Shown one piece after another: positions 1 through 6,048 of a stretch of 6,159 nt of DNA (positions are counted from its first letter, which is position 1; each line of letters opens with the position of its first letter). The stretch is from contig JAAKFP010000158.1 of assembly GCA_011065005.1 (NCBI GenBank), positions 1-6,159 on the forward strand. The letters run 5' to 3'. Source of the stretch: Chlamydiota bacterium (GTDB lineage: Bacteria; Chlamydiota; Chlamydiia; Chlamydiales; Waddliaceae). A model generated the notes under the pieces. The model was not told the DNA's origin and ran no database searches. It saw only the letters and a program-made list of their open reading frames with translations. A program made the translations under genes and the position numbers.

Positions 1-1108
1 CCACAACGACAGCGATATCTGTAGAAGTGAGAACATCACCACCGAAGACGAGCGCTTTTTCCTGTAGATGAAGTCCCACAGAATTCGGACCAATTGTGAT
101 CGAACCTGCGCCATCAAGTGAAATGATTGTTCCTCCACCTAATCCAAAAGAATGAAGATGAGGAAGAACAAAATTGCAACGTACTCCAATCCCAGTAATG
201 GGGAAGGAGGAGTTTTCATTGACTGGTTTGTTGTCTTTCAACAAACCGACATCACATGTTGTCCCTCCAATGTCAACCGTTACGGCATCCTTTAGTTTCG
301 ATAAAATTGCAGCACCAGAAATACTGTTTGCAGGTCCTGAATGGAACGTTTTAAGGGGTGTTGATGCATTATCATCTAAAGGTGTTTTTGTTCCATCACC
401 ATAGGTTAAATAAACATCCGATAATAAACTCAGTTCTGTGATCGCAACTTTGAATGCTTGCGATATTTTTTGAAAGAGCAAGAAAGATGCTGCATTGACT
501 ATCGTCGCATTTTCTCTTGCAATTAGTCCAATCCCCCCCATCGTGTGAGACACTGTGACATGAATTGTGGGATTCGTCTCGTTAAACATCCTCTTTACTT
601 CCTCCTCTTGTGAAGGGTTCACGTTTGCAAAAACCCCTATGACTGCTACTGAATGGACCTTCTTAGCCGTTGCCCTTTGAATCGCCCAGTGAATTTGTCT
701 TGGATTAATAGAAGCGATCTCTTTTCCATCATATTCATAACCTCCATCTATAATATAGCTCTCTTCACCAATTAACTCTTCTCTGACATCGTCGGGCCAA
801 TCTGAACCAGGAGGGAGAGCTGTTGTCGCGCGGCCTGCCAGCCTAAGGACCATCACTTTGTTCAGTCCCTCCCTTTGAATACAAGCATTCACAAGATGTG
901 TCGTCCCGATGTTGATGCTCGTAATTTTCTCTTTCGCAATGTTGCTATCTCTGAATAGCGCGGTAATCGCTGTGACAATTCCTGTTGTGATATCGTTTGT
1001 TGTTGTGGTTTTACACGCAGCAACGAGTTCATTTCCTATAAGCAAAGCCGCATCTGTGTTGGTTCCTCCAACATCAACCCCAATTTTTGCTGATAATTCT
1101 CCTAACAT
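1..1108 (-). CDS. Hydantoinase/oxoprolinase-family protein (HyuA-like), N-terminal part, cut by window edge
   Basis: Reading the minus strand from the ATG at 1108 gives 369 uninterrupted codons running off the left edge, so the 3' end is missing. Members of this family hydrolyse cyclic amides such as hydantoins or 5-oxoproline with ATP, in the cytoplasm. Seen in the translation: an ASKHA-type phosphate-binding motif IGVDVGGTNTDAALL at residues 9-23 (Hydant_A_N domain), NIGTTHLVNA at 66-75, HSGPANSISGAA at 256-267, a second ATPase motif VDIGGTTCDVGLL at 278-290, and FGLGGGT at 321-327, all in the order of the Hydantoinase_A fold. A strong Shine-Dalgarno (AAGGAGA, 1116-1122) sits 7 nt before the ATG and fixes the start. 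Short members of this family, as I recall them, are about 510-520 residues, so roughly 150 residues may be missing. The exact substrate cannot be read from the sequence. The gene is divergent from the cyclin-like gene; partners that often accompany it (HyuB, DUF917) would lie outside the window. Confidence 0.9.
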   Translation of the reverse strand, partial: MLGELSAKIGVDVGGTNTDAALLIGNELVAACKTTTTNDITTGIVTAITALFRDSNIAKEKITSINIGTTHLVNACIQREGLNKVMVLRLAGRATTALPPGSDWPDDVREELIGEESYIIDGGYEYDGKEIASINPRQIHWAIQRATAKKVHSVAVIGVFANVNPSQEEEVKRMFNETNPTIHVTVSHTMGGIGLIARENATIVNAASFLLFQKISQAFKVAITELSLLSDVYLTYGDGTKTPLDDNASTPLKTFHSGPANSISGAAILSKLKDAVTVDIGGTTCDVGLLKDNKPVNENSSFPITGIGVRCNFVLPHLHSFGLGGGTIISLDGAGSITIGPNSVGLHLQEKALVFGGDVLTSTDIAVVV

Positions 1109-1115
1109 GACTATA

Positions 1116-1122
1116 TCTCCTT
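1116..1122 (-). promoter_or_regulatory. Shine-Dalgarno of the hydantoinase-family gene
   Basis: AAGGAGA on the minus strand, 7 nt upstream of the ATG at 1108. It is near-perfect to the anti-SD and decides the start codon. The cyclin-like gene on the other side has no comparable site. Confidence 0.85.
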
Positions 1123-1168
1123 GGTTTCATTTTAATTGCTCATTATGCGTATCCAAGGTATTGAAGTG

Positions 1169-1187
1169 TACTGTACTCAATACAGTA
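1169..1187. promoter_or_regulatory. Inverted repeat, possible operator
   Basis: TACTGTA (1169-1175), 5-nt spacer, TACAGTA (1181-1187): perfect 7-bp arms. It lies about 60 nt upstream of the hydantoinase start codon, the usual place for a dimeric regulator site. No T-tract follows on either strand that would make it a terminator. The function is inferred from position and symmetry only. Confidence 0.3.
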
Positions 1188-1199
1188 ATGAGAAAAAAA

Positions 1200-1283
1200 G
1201 TAACTATTCAGGCCTTCGGCCCTTTGATTTTTCACATTTTTGGCTGGAGCCATCGTCCCAGAAATAGTGACCTGAATAGTTAC
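1200..1283. repeat. MITE-like element with perfect 13-bp terminal inverted repeats
   Basis: GTAACTATTCAGG at 1200-1212 is exactly reverse-complemented by CCTGAATAGTTAC at 1271-1283, bounding an 84-bp unit that cannot encode a transposase. The GTAA...TTAC ends resemble termini I recall for IS66-family (ISBst12-type) insertion sequences, suggesting a non-autonomous derivative moved in trans. A small GGCC-TTC-GGCC stem (1211-1221) lies just inside the left end. The flanking octamers (GAAAAAAA and CATAATTA) do not match, so there is no target duplication to confirm transposition. It could alternatively be a long-loop hairpin or an old remnant. Confidence 0.45.
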
Positions 1284-1294
1284 CATAATTACAG

Positions 1295-1322
1295 CTGAAA
1301 AATATTCCATGTGGTGTATAAT
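1295..1322 (+). promoter_or_regulatory. Candidate sigma70-type promoter for the cyclin-like gene
   Basis: Perfect -10 TATAAT at 1317-1322, preceded at 16 bp by CTGAAA (1295-1300; 4 of 6 to TTGACA). Transcription would start near 1329 and give a leader of about 145 nt. A weaker alternative -10, TATCAT (1432-1437), lies nearer the gene but has no good -35. Called from consensus alone. Confidence 0.35.
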
Positions 1323-1335
1323 AGTGACCATATGT

Positions 1336-1348
1336 GATCAATTTGATC
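1336..1348. promoter_or_regulatory. 13-bp perfect palindrome, possible operator
   Basis: GATCAA-T-TTGATC, perfectly symmetrical around 1342. It sits immediately downstream of the predicted start of transcription from the TATAAT at 1317-1322, where a bound repressor would block the cyclin-like gene. The regulator is unknown. Confidence 0.3.
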
Positions 1349-1472
1349 TTCGAGGTGGTTAGCTGGCTTTTCAGCTCATCTGGAGACAAAAATCCTGTCA
1401 CTGGATGGGCACATTTTTAAAATAATTTTTCTATCATAAAGATGTAACAACTTTAATTTAAATGAGTCAGTC

Positions 1473-2147
1473 ATGGGAATATCTTCTTTAGCACCACCAA
1501 CATCGCAGCATACTTCCTCTGACGAGCATCACACCTCTGGGAACATCTCTACCAGTGCTTTGTCTCAACGCCTATTGAACTCCCCGGAAGAAGTGACCTT
1601 TCCTCAAAAACCGATGAATTCAGTAGATCAAAAAACCTCACCGCTTGCGAAAAGAATCGACACTATTGTCCATGAAAAAGAGAAAAGTAAAACCCCATGT
1701 GCTAGCGATGAACCTGCTCTAGCCACTAAAAAACTCTTGCTATGCGATCTCTTCGCTGTTCCAAACTTTAAAGATATTCCCTTCGATAAAACAGGCGAAC
1801 TCCTCCTAGAAAGGGAGCAAGAAGAGTGGAAAGATAAACTTTGCTATGGGGAAACTGATTCACCCAACATACCTTATACACCTTCAGCAGACACAGCAGA
1901 CTATTTTAAGCTCGCGCAGTCCCTTCTTAATCGTTTTTTGCAAAAACATCCCTTTTTGAACAGGGAGCGCTGCTTGCCCACTTTACGCTTCACTGCTTTG
2001 AGGATTGCTATCAAGTATCTGGATGAACACTCTACGAATCTAGAGGATTTTGACGGCTGGGTACCAAAAGAGGTACCCTTCAAAAAGCTCAATCAGATGG
2101 AATCGACATTTCTCGAAGCTCTCGACTGGACGATTGAACTGCTCTAA
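1473..2147 (+). CDS. Cyclin-box (cyclin-N/PHO80-like) protein, probable host-directed effector
   Basis: 224 residues. Residues 1-90 are rich in Ser, Thr, Pro, Glu and Lys and probably disordered, with no hydrophobic signal peptide. From about residue 100 the protein looks like a eukaryotic cyclin-N fold: a helix at about 105-125, a second (YFKLAQSLLNRFLQKH, 144-159), a third (LRFTALRIAIKYLDE, 171-185), a linker containing FDGW, then FKKLNQMESTFLEALDW (203-219). The last part closely follows the PHO80-type pattern (KxLxD...KxLNxLExxFLxxLDW). K181 and E210 match the conserved Lys and Glu of cyclins that contact the CDK, with the same 29-residue spacing as K266 and E295 of cyclin A. It ends just after this helix, so only the first cyclin fold is present. 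The start is the first possible one (frame open only from 1440); it lacks a recognisable Shine-Dalgarno. Secretion by type III and binding of a host kinase are inferred. The fold call is strong by eye but unsearched. Confidence 0.8.
   Translation: MGISSLAPPTSQHTSSDEHHTSGNISTSALSQRLLNSPEEVTFPQKPMNSVDQKTSPLAKRIDTIVHEKEKSKTPCASDEPALATKKLLLCDLFAVPNFKDIPFDKTGELLLEREQEEWKDKLCYGETDSPNIPYTPSADTADYFKLAQSLLNRFLQKHPFLNRERCLPTLRFTALRIAIKYLDEHSTNLEDFDGWVPKEVPFKKLNQMESTFLEALDWTIELL
2059..2078. other. 7-bp perfect hairpin inside the cyclin-like gene
   Basis: GGGTACC (2059-2065) and GGTACCC (2072-2078) with a 6-nt loop, coding for WVPKEVP. It lies about 70 nt beyond the sdhB stop on the minus strand, so it could protect or pause the 3' end of the sdh transcript, but no T-tract follows it on either strand. 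It may be only a coincidence of codons. Confidence 0.25.
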
Positions 2148-2148
2148 T

Positions 2149-2916
2149 TTATTCCCTGTCAGGAAGGGTGAATAGGTCTCGAAAGGCTTGGAGGGTTACA
2201 TCTCTGCCAATGGCGGCTATAGCTTCGGTAAGTGGAATATTCTTGGGACAGACTTTGACGCAATTTTGTGCGTTGCCGCAATCGTTGATTCCTCCCTCTT
2301 CCATAAGTGGGCGAATTCGTTTCTCTTGTTGTGTCTTGCCGGTAGGATGAGCATTAAAGAGACGCGCTTGAGCAAAGATCTGAGGGCCAACAAATTTGGA
2401 TCTTTCATTAATCTGGGGGCACGATTCCACGCAGCAACCGCATGTCATGCAGGTGGAGAGGATATACATCACTTCCTGTTTGTTCTGGCCGATTTTCGGT
2501 CCGGAGCCCTTATCATAATACCCATCAACATCAATCCAAGCGTGGGCTTTTTTGAGATTTTCGAACATGCTGGTTCTGTCGACGATAAGGTCTCGAATGA
2601 GGGGAAATTTTGAAAAGGGTGCGAGTTTAATGATGTTGTTTCCTGTTTCTTTCATAATCGACTCGATGAGAGCGGTACATCCTTGTCTAGGACGCCCGTT
2701 AATGAGCATCGAACAGGAACCACAAACCTCTTCAAGACATCCCTGTTCCCAAACGACAGGCTCGACTCTTTCCCCCTTTCGGTTTACGGGATTCTTCTGA
2801 ATTTCCATCAGCGAAGAGATCACATTCGCTAGGGGAGTTAGCTCCAGCTCAAACTCTTCCCAGTATTGATTTCCTGGGGTACCTCGGTAGATTTCTAAAA
2901 TATACGTCTCAGCCAT
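2149..2916 (-). CDS. sdhB: Succinate dehydrogenase iron-sulfur subunit
   Basis: 255 residues, full length for the family. SdhB carries electrons from the FAD of SdhA to the quinone site at the membrane. Its N-terminal [2Fe-2S] domain has C60, C65, C68 and C80 (GCLEEVCGSCSMLINGRPRQ, then GC). The C-terminal ferredoxin-like domain has C156, C159, C162 and C166-Pro, then C213, C219 and C223-Pro; by analogy with E. coli SdhB, C156/C159/C162/C223 bind the [4Fe-4S] and C166/C213/C219 the [3Fe-4S] cluster. An extra C161 sits inside the first motif. ATG at 2916 follows the sdhA stop by 8 nt, and its AGGG ribosome site overlaps that stop, indicating translational coupling. It is the last gene of the operon and converges on the cyclin-like gene with one base between stop codons and no clear terminator. 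Confidence 0.97.
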   Translation of the reverse strand: MAETYILEIYRGTPGNQYWEEFELELTPLANVISSLMEIQKNPVNRKGERVEPVVWEQGCLEEVCGSCSMLINGRPRQGCTALIESIMKETGNNIIKLAPFSKFPLIRDLIVDRTSMFENLKKAHAWIDVDGYYDKGSGPKIGQNKQEVMYILSTCMTCGCCVESCPQINERSKFVGPQIFAQARLFNAHPTGKTQQEKRIRPLMEEGGINDCGNAQNCVKVCPKNIPLTEAIAAIGRDVTLQAFRDLFTLPDRE

Positions 2917-2924
2917 CCTAAACC

Positions 2925-4820
2925 CTATATTGGTAGTTCGATGTTCTCTGGAATATTTTCTAGAGTATGTTTAACTTTTTCTACTTTGGTATAGTCTCGT
3001 TTTATTCCGCTAGGATCGATATGGCGGACATCAACAGGCTCATAGCTAATCTCAGGTTCATCTTTATTCGGATCAAAAGTAGCGATCGTCGTTTTCAGCC
3101 AGTTCTCATCATCACGGTCTGGAAACTCTGGCTTGAAGTGTGCACCACGCATCTCATCACGCAACAATGCCCCCTTAGTGGTGATCATAGCGAGATCTAG
3201 CATATAACGGAATTGATTTGCAAAAACATAAGTCTGATTTGCAAAACGGGAATGATCGCCAAGAGAAATATTCTGATACCTCTCCCGAATCTTCTTGATT
3301 TCATCGAGAGTAAGCTGTAGATCTTTATTATTCCTCTTAACCGTAACATTTTTCACCATCCACTCTGCCAATTCATTATGGAGTCGATGGACGTTCTCTC
3401 CCCCGTCACGCGACATCAGATCCTGCTTAAAATCTTCCTCGACCTGTAATGCTTCTCCATACGCACTGGAAGGTGTATCTTCATAGTTGGAGCTAAGCGA
3501 CTTCAGGTAGCGGGGCACCTCAACACCAGCAACAAGACCCCCATAGATTGCAGAAAGCAGAGAATTCGCTCCCAGTCGATTGGCTCCGTGATAACTATAG
3601 TCAGACTCTCCCGCATTAAAACAGCCTGGAATATTCGACATCTGTCGGAATCTCTCGAAACGGTCTGGATCATCCGCCGCGGGCCAATCTACCCAACCAC
3701 CACCCATGGAATAGTGAACAGCGGGAAAGATTCTCATCGGAACTTTTCTGGGGTCTTCTCCAGTAAATTTGCTGTAGATATCAAGAACAGCTTCTAGCTT
3801 ACGCCTTCTCTCTTCGGGCATTTCTGTAACGTCGAGATAAACTTGGTTTTCACCGTCGATACCCAACCCCATCTCACAGATACGCAAAATTTCGCGTGCG
3901 CCAATATCGCGAGGGACAAGGTTTTTGTAGGCGGGGTACATTTCCTCAAAAAAATACCACGGCTTTCCCGTCTCCCCACAGGGTATCACTTTACCGTCTG
4001 GAGTCTCTATCGTTTTGGAAGAATCACCGTACACCCAAATTCTTCCCCCTTCTCCTCGTATAGACTCAGACATCAGACGCAGCTTATCAGGACCTGGAAT
4101 CGCTGAGGGATGCATTTGGATGAATTCGCCATTGGCATATTTCATCCCCTGCCGCCAAAGGCGTCCGTTGGCTGCTCCCGTGCAAAAGGTCGAGTTTGTG
4201 GAGAGTCGATAAATGACCCCCGACCCCCCTGTGGCGATGATCACAGCGTCTGCCTTGAAAACGTCGAGCTTCAGATTGAAAAGATCCATGTAGACGATGC
4301 CGCGGGTGATGCCATTGCCATCAACAACGAGGCGCATGAATTCGTGGTTTTCGAATTTTTCCACTTTGCCTTGCACTTCGAACTTTCGAACCTGTTCATC
4401 CAAGGAATAGAGTAGCTGCTGCCCCGTTGAAGCTCCACAAAATGCTGTCCGTCGGTAGAGGGTACCTCCAAAAAAGCGAAAGTCGAGGTTCCCTTCAGGA
4501 GTTCGGCTGAAAGTGCATCCAAATCGATCGAGCATGTTGATTATCCGTGGAGCAGTGAGACACATTTCGAGGACAGGAGGCTGGTTTGCAAGGAAATCGC
4601 CCCCTTTAATGGAATCGTAAGCATGAATTAAGGGAGAGTCGTTTTCCCCTTTTTCGTTTAAAGCCGCATTGATTCCCCCTTGTGCGCAAACGGAATGGGA
4701 GCGTTTGCACTGTGTAAGAGAGATAATTTTCACATGGCACCCATTTTCCGCCAACTTTAATGCGGCTGCCAGGCCTGCAAGCCCGCCGCCAACGACTATC
4801 ACTTCTTTTCCATTTGCCAT
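2925..4820 (-). CDS. sdhA: Succinate dehydrogenase flavoprotein subunit
   Basis: 631 residues, the catalytic subunit that oxidises succinate to fumarate on the cytoplasmic side of the membrane. The Rossmann FAD motif VVGGGLAGLAAAL is at 9-21, and the SHSVCAQGGINAA segment at 41-53 contains H42, the His that carries covalent FAD in this family. Further landmarks: ATGGSG (196-201), MHPSAIPG (236-243), SIRGEGGR (253-260) with the probable proton-shuttle R255, H369 in HYSMGGG, and R415 in HGANRLGANSLL (411-422), which bind the dicarboxylate. Length and motif wording fit the Bacillus/chlamydial (type B) group rather than the E. coli type. ATG at 4820 is 13 nt after the sdhC stop, and a weak AAGAG-type ribosome site overlaps the end of sdhC. 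No active-site residue is missing. Confidence 0.98.
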   Translation of the reverse strand: MANGKEVIVVGGGLAGLAAALKLAENGCHVKIISLTQCKRSHSVCAQGGINAALNEKGENDSPLIHAYDSIKGGDFLANQPPVLEMCLTAPRIINMLDRFGCTFSRTPEGNLDFRFFGGTLYRRTAFCGASTGQQLLYSLDEQVRKFEVQGKVEKFENHEFMRLVVDGNGITRGIVYMDLFNLKLDVFKADAVIIATGGSGVIYRLSTNSTFCTGAANGRLWRQGMKYANGEFIQMHPSAIPGPDKLRLMSESIRGEGGRIWVYGDSSKTIETPDGKVIPCGETGKPWYFFEEMYPAYKNLVPRDIGAREILRICEMGLGIDGENQVYLDVTEMPEERRRKLEAVLDIYSKFTGEDPRKVPMRIFPAVHYSMGGGWVDWPAADDPDRFERFRQMSNIPGCFNAGESDYSYHGANRLGANSLLSAIYGGLVAGVEVPRYLKSLSSNYEDTPSSAYGEALQVEEDFKQDLMSRDGGENVHRLHNELAEWMVKNVTVKRNNKDLQLTLDEIKKIRERYQNISLGDHSRFANQTYVFANQFRYMLDLAMITTKGALLRDEMRGAHFKPEFPDRDDENWLKTTIATFDPNKDEPEISYEPVDVRHIDPSGIKRDYTKVEKVKHTLENIPENIELPI

Positions 4821-4833
4821 AGCAATTCGTCTC

Positions 4834-5859
4834 TTATTGTTTCAGGTTGATCCAATAACTTCCCCATACCGCCACAAGACCTAGGAAAGCGATGACTATC
4901 ATTAGAAATGTTGAAATCTTTCGCATAACACGCTGCGATCTTTCGGTCACACTCACTCCCCATGTAATTAAAAAGGTCCACAGGCCATTGAAACCATGAT
5001 AGCAGGCGGCAAGCACTAAGATGGTATAGAGAACAAGCATGATCGGCATCTTAAAGGTTTCACGCACAACTAAGAGCTCTGCAGTTCCAAAATTCGGAGC
5101 CACAGCAACCCCCTGTCCAGGACTTAAAGGCCATTTCTTTAGAGCTTCCACAAACTCTTGCTGCTCTCGCTGTTTCTGTTCGGTCAGAAGCTCCTGACGA
5201 CGCCCTTCTTCTATGGCTGCATCTGGTGGTAACTTAAAAATCCCTGTCATGGAATCCACAAAGGAGCTCCATACTCCCGCGGAAAGGGGCTGTTTTACTT
5301 CAGTGCTCGCCTGGCTCTTTTCATGCATTTGGACCATATTCTGATCAAACAGCTGAACATCGATCCGCTCTGCCAGAGTATATAGCCCTTCATCCATGTT
5401 AACGCGCACCATGTAGTAATGCTGCCCATCGACCTGCGCTTGTGAAGGATACTCTATAACACGCATGTGAACGATATGTCCAATCAACATGAATACAAGC
5501 ACCCAGGAGGTGATCCTCTGCCAGGTATACGCTTGATTGGCTCCGTAGCTTCCCAATGAGGGTGTTGTCCCGTTGCTGGGAAAAGAGTTAATCCGACCCG
5601 TCCGGAGGTATACGATCCCCCAAACAAGGTGAGTAAGGATGGGCATACCAAGCAGAAAGACCTCAATCGCCGGCAAATAGGGCAGGCTCTTGATGAGGTT
5701 GACAGCTTGAACAAAGCCGCTGCCGTCATCTCCAATTAAGAGTGCTGCCTGTGAGTTTGTTAATAGGTGTTCGATCAGAAAAATGACGAGCCACAATCCC
5801 GAGAGGGAATGCAGTCTTCTCCAAATAAATGCCCAAGGTATTTTTGTCGTCGTTGTCAT
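4834..5859 (-). CDS. sdhC: Succinate dehydrogenase cytochrome b558 membrane anchor, with large insert
   Basis: 341 residues, against about 200 for the B. subtilis protein. It is a single-polypeptide, five-helix heme anchor that passes electrons to menaquinone. Membrane segments are visible at about 20-41, 62-86, 114-135, 270-299 and 315-337. Histidines H17 and H31 (RRLHSLSG...LIEHLL), H77, H128/H131 and H288 are candidates for the heme ligands by analogy with Bacillus SdhC. Between the third and fourth helices (about 136-265) lies a hydrophilic insert, including a Glu/Gln-rich, probably helical stretch at 216-242. ATG at 5859 is preceded by GAGGT (5863-5867). It is the first gene of the sdhCAB operon; no sdhD is present or expected in this type. 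Identity is firm from context; the role of the insert is unknown. Confidence 0.93.
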   Translation of the reverse strand: MTTTTKIPWAFIWRRLHSLSGLWLVIFLIEHLLTNSQAALLIGDDGSGFVQAVNLIKSLPYLPAIEVFLLGMPILTHLVWGIVYLRTGRINSFPSNGTTPSLGSYGANQAYTWQRITSWVLVFMLIGHIVHMRVIEYPSQAQVDGQHYYMVRVNMDEGLYTLAERIDVQLFDQNMVQMHEKSQASTEVKQPLSAGVWSSFVDSMTGIFKLPPDAAIEEGRRQELLTEQKQREQQEFVEALKKWPLSPGQGVAVAPNFGTAELLVVRETFKMPIMLVLYTILVLAACYHGFNGLWTFLITWGVSVTERSQRVMRKISTFLMIVIAFLGLVAVWGSYWINLKQ

Positions 5860-5887
5860 AACACCTCACTGCCAATTTCAAGATTTC

Positions 5888-5917
5888 ATAGTAACCATAC
5901 TTTTTTCTTTATAACAA
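5888..5917 (-). promoter_or_regulatory. Candidate promoter of the sdhCAB operon
   Basis: On the minus strand, -35 TTGTTA (5912-5917; 4 of 6), 18-bp spacer, -10 TACTAT (5888-5893; 4 of 6). Transcription would start near 5880, leaving a leader of about 20 nt that includes the GAGGT ribosome site. A perfect TTGACA at 5948-5953 has no -10 at a usable distance. Confidence 0.3.
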
Positions 5918-5928
5918 GAAAAAAAATG

Positions 5929-5942
5929 GTAAGCGTTCAGGC
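5929..5942. repeat. Solo IS66-like end fragment
   Basis: GTAAGCGTTCAGGC matches 11 of 14 bases with the left end of the element at 1200 (GTAACTATTCAGGC), and like that one it follows a long A-run (5919-5926; compare 1193-1199). GTAAGCG is a terminal sequence I associate with IS66-family elements. No partner end is visible in the window, so it is a remnant or a chance match. Confidence 0.3.
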
Positions 5943-5970
5943 AATGGTGTCAACTTAAAGAAAAGATTTT

Positions 5971-6030
5971 ACCACAGAGAGCACCGAGATCACTGAGAGA
6001 ATCATTTTTCTCTCTGTGGGCTCAGTCTCG
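5971..6030. repeat. ACCACAGAG-type 9-bp-period repeat with inverted-repeat arms
   Basis: Three 9-bp units, ACCACAGAG, AGCACCGAG and ATCACTGAG (5971-5997), share the pattern A-CAC-GAG. CCACAGAGAG (5972-5981) is perfectly complementary to CTCTCTGTGG (6010-6019), and the following CTCAGTCTCG (6021-6030) imperfectly mirrors the CGAGATCACTGAG part, so the segment can fold into a long stem. I recall similar ACCACAGAG runs as dispersed intergenic repeats in many environmental bacteria. No coding function is apparent. Confidence 0.6.
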
Positions 6031-6048
6031 ACTTTAGACATTTGGATT

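Larger units (their letters stand above)
1109..1472. other. Divergent intergenic region, no convincing gene
   Basis: This 364-nt stretch separates the divergent hydantoinase-family and cyclin-like genes. Small open frames exist on both strands (for example minus 1331-1143 and 1401-1204), but none has a usable ribosome site and both run through the inverted-repeat element, so they are best read as noncoding. What the region does hold is a 7-bp inverted repeat, an 84-bp MITE-like element, direct copies of AATAGTGACC at 1263-1272 and 1320-1329, a promoter candidate for the plus strand and a perfect palindrome. The last 60 bases are AT-rich leader. Confidence 0.7.

Noticed and set aside
1129..1156. 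Promoter TTGGAT (1151-1156), 16 bp, TAAAAT (1129-1134) for the hydantoinase-family gene
   Set aside because: The -35 matches only 3 of 6 and transcription would begin at the Shine-Dalgarno itself, leaving almost no leader.
909..1298. Plus-strand 129-codon frame with a hydrophobic N-terminal half
   Set aside because: Most of it is antisense to the hydantoinase-family gene, whose motifs and ribosome site are clear, and the rest runs through the MITE-like element.
1143..1401. Small minus-strand open frames of 62 and 65 codons between the divergent genes
   Set aside because: They overlap each other in different frames, run through the inverted-repeat element, and have no ribosome site or recognisable domain.
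2188..2613. Plus-strand 141-codon frame
   Set aside because: Fully antisense to sdhB, with no domain or start signal of its own.
5948..5953. Perfect TTGACA on the minus strand as the sdh -35
   Set aside because: No -10-like hexamer lies 16-18 bp downstream; the TTGTTA/TACTAT pair nearer the gene is better placed.
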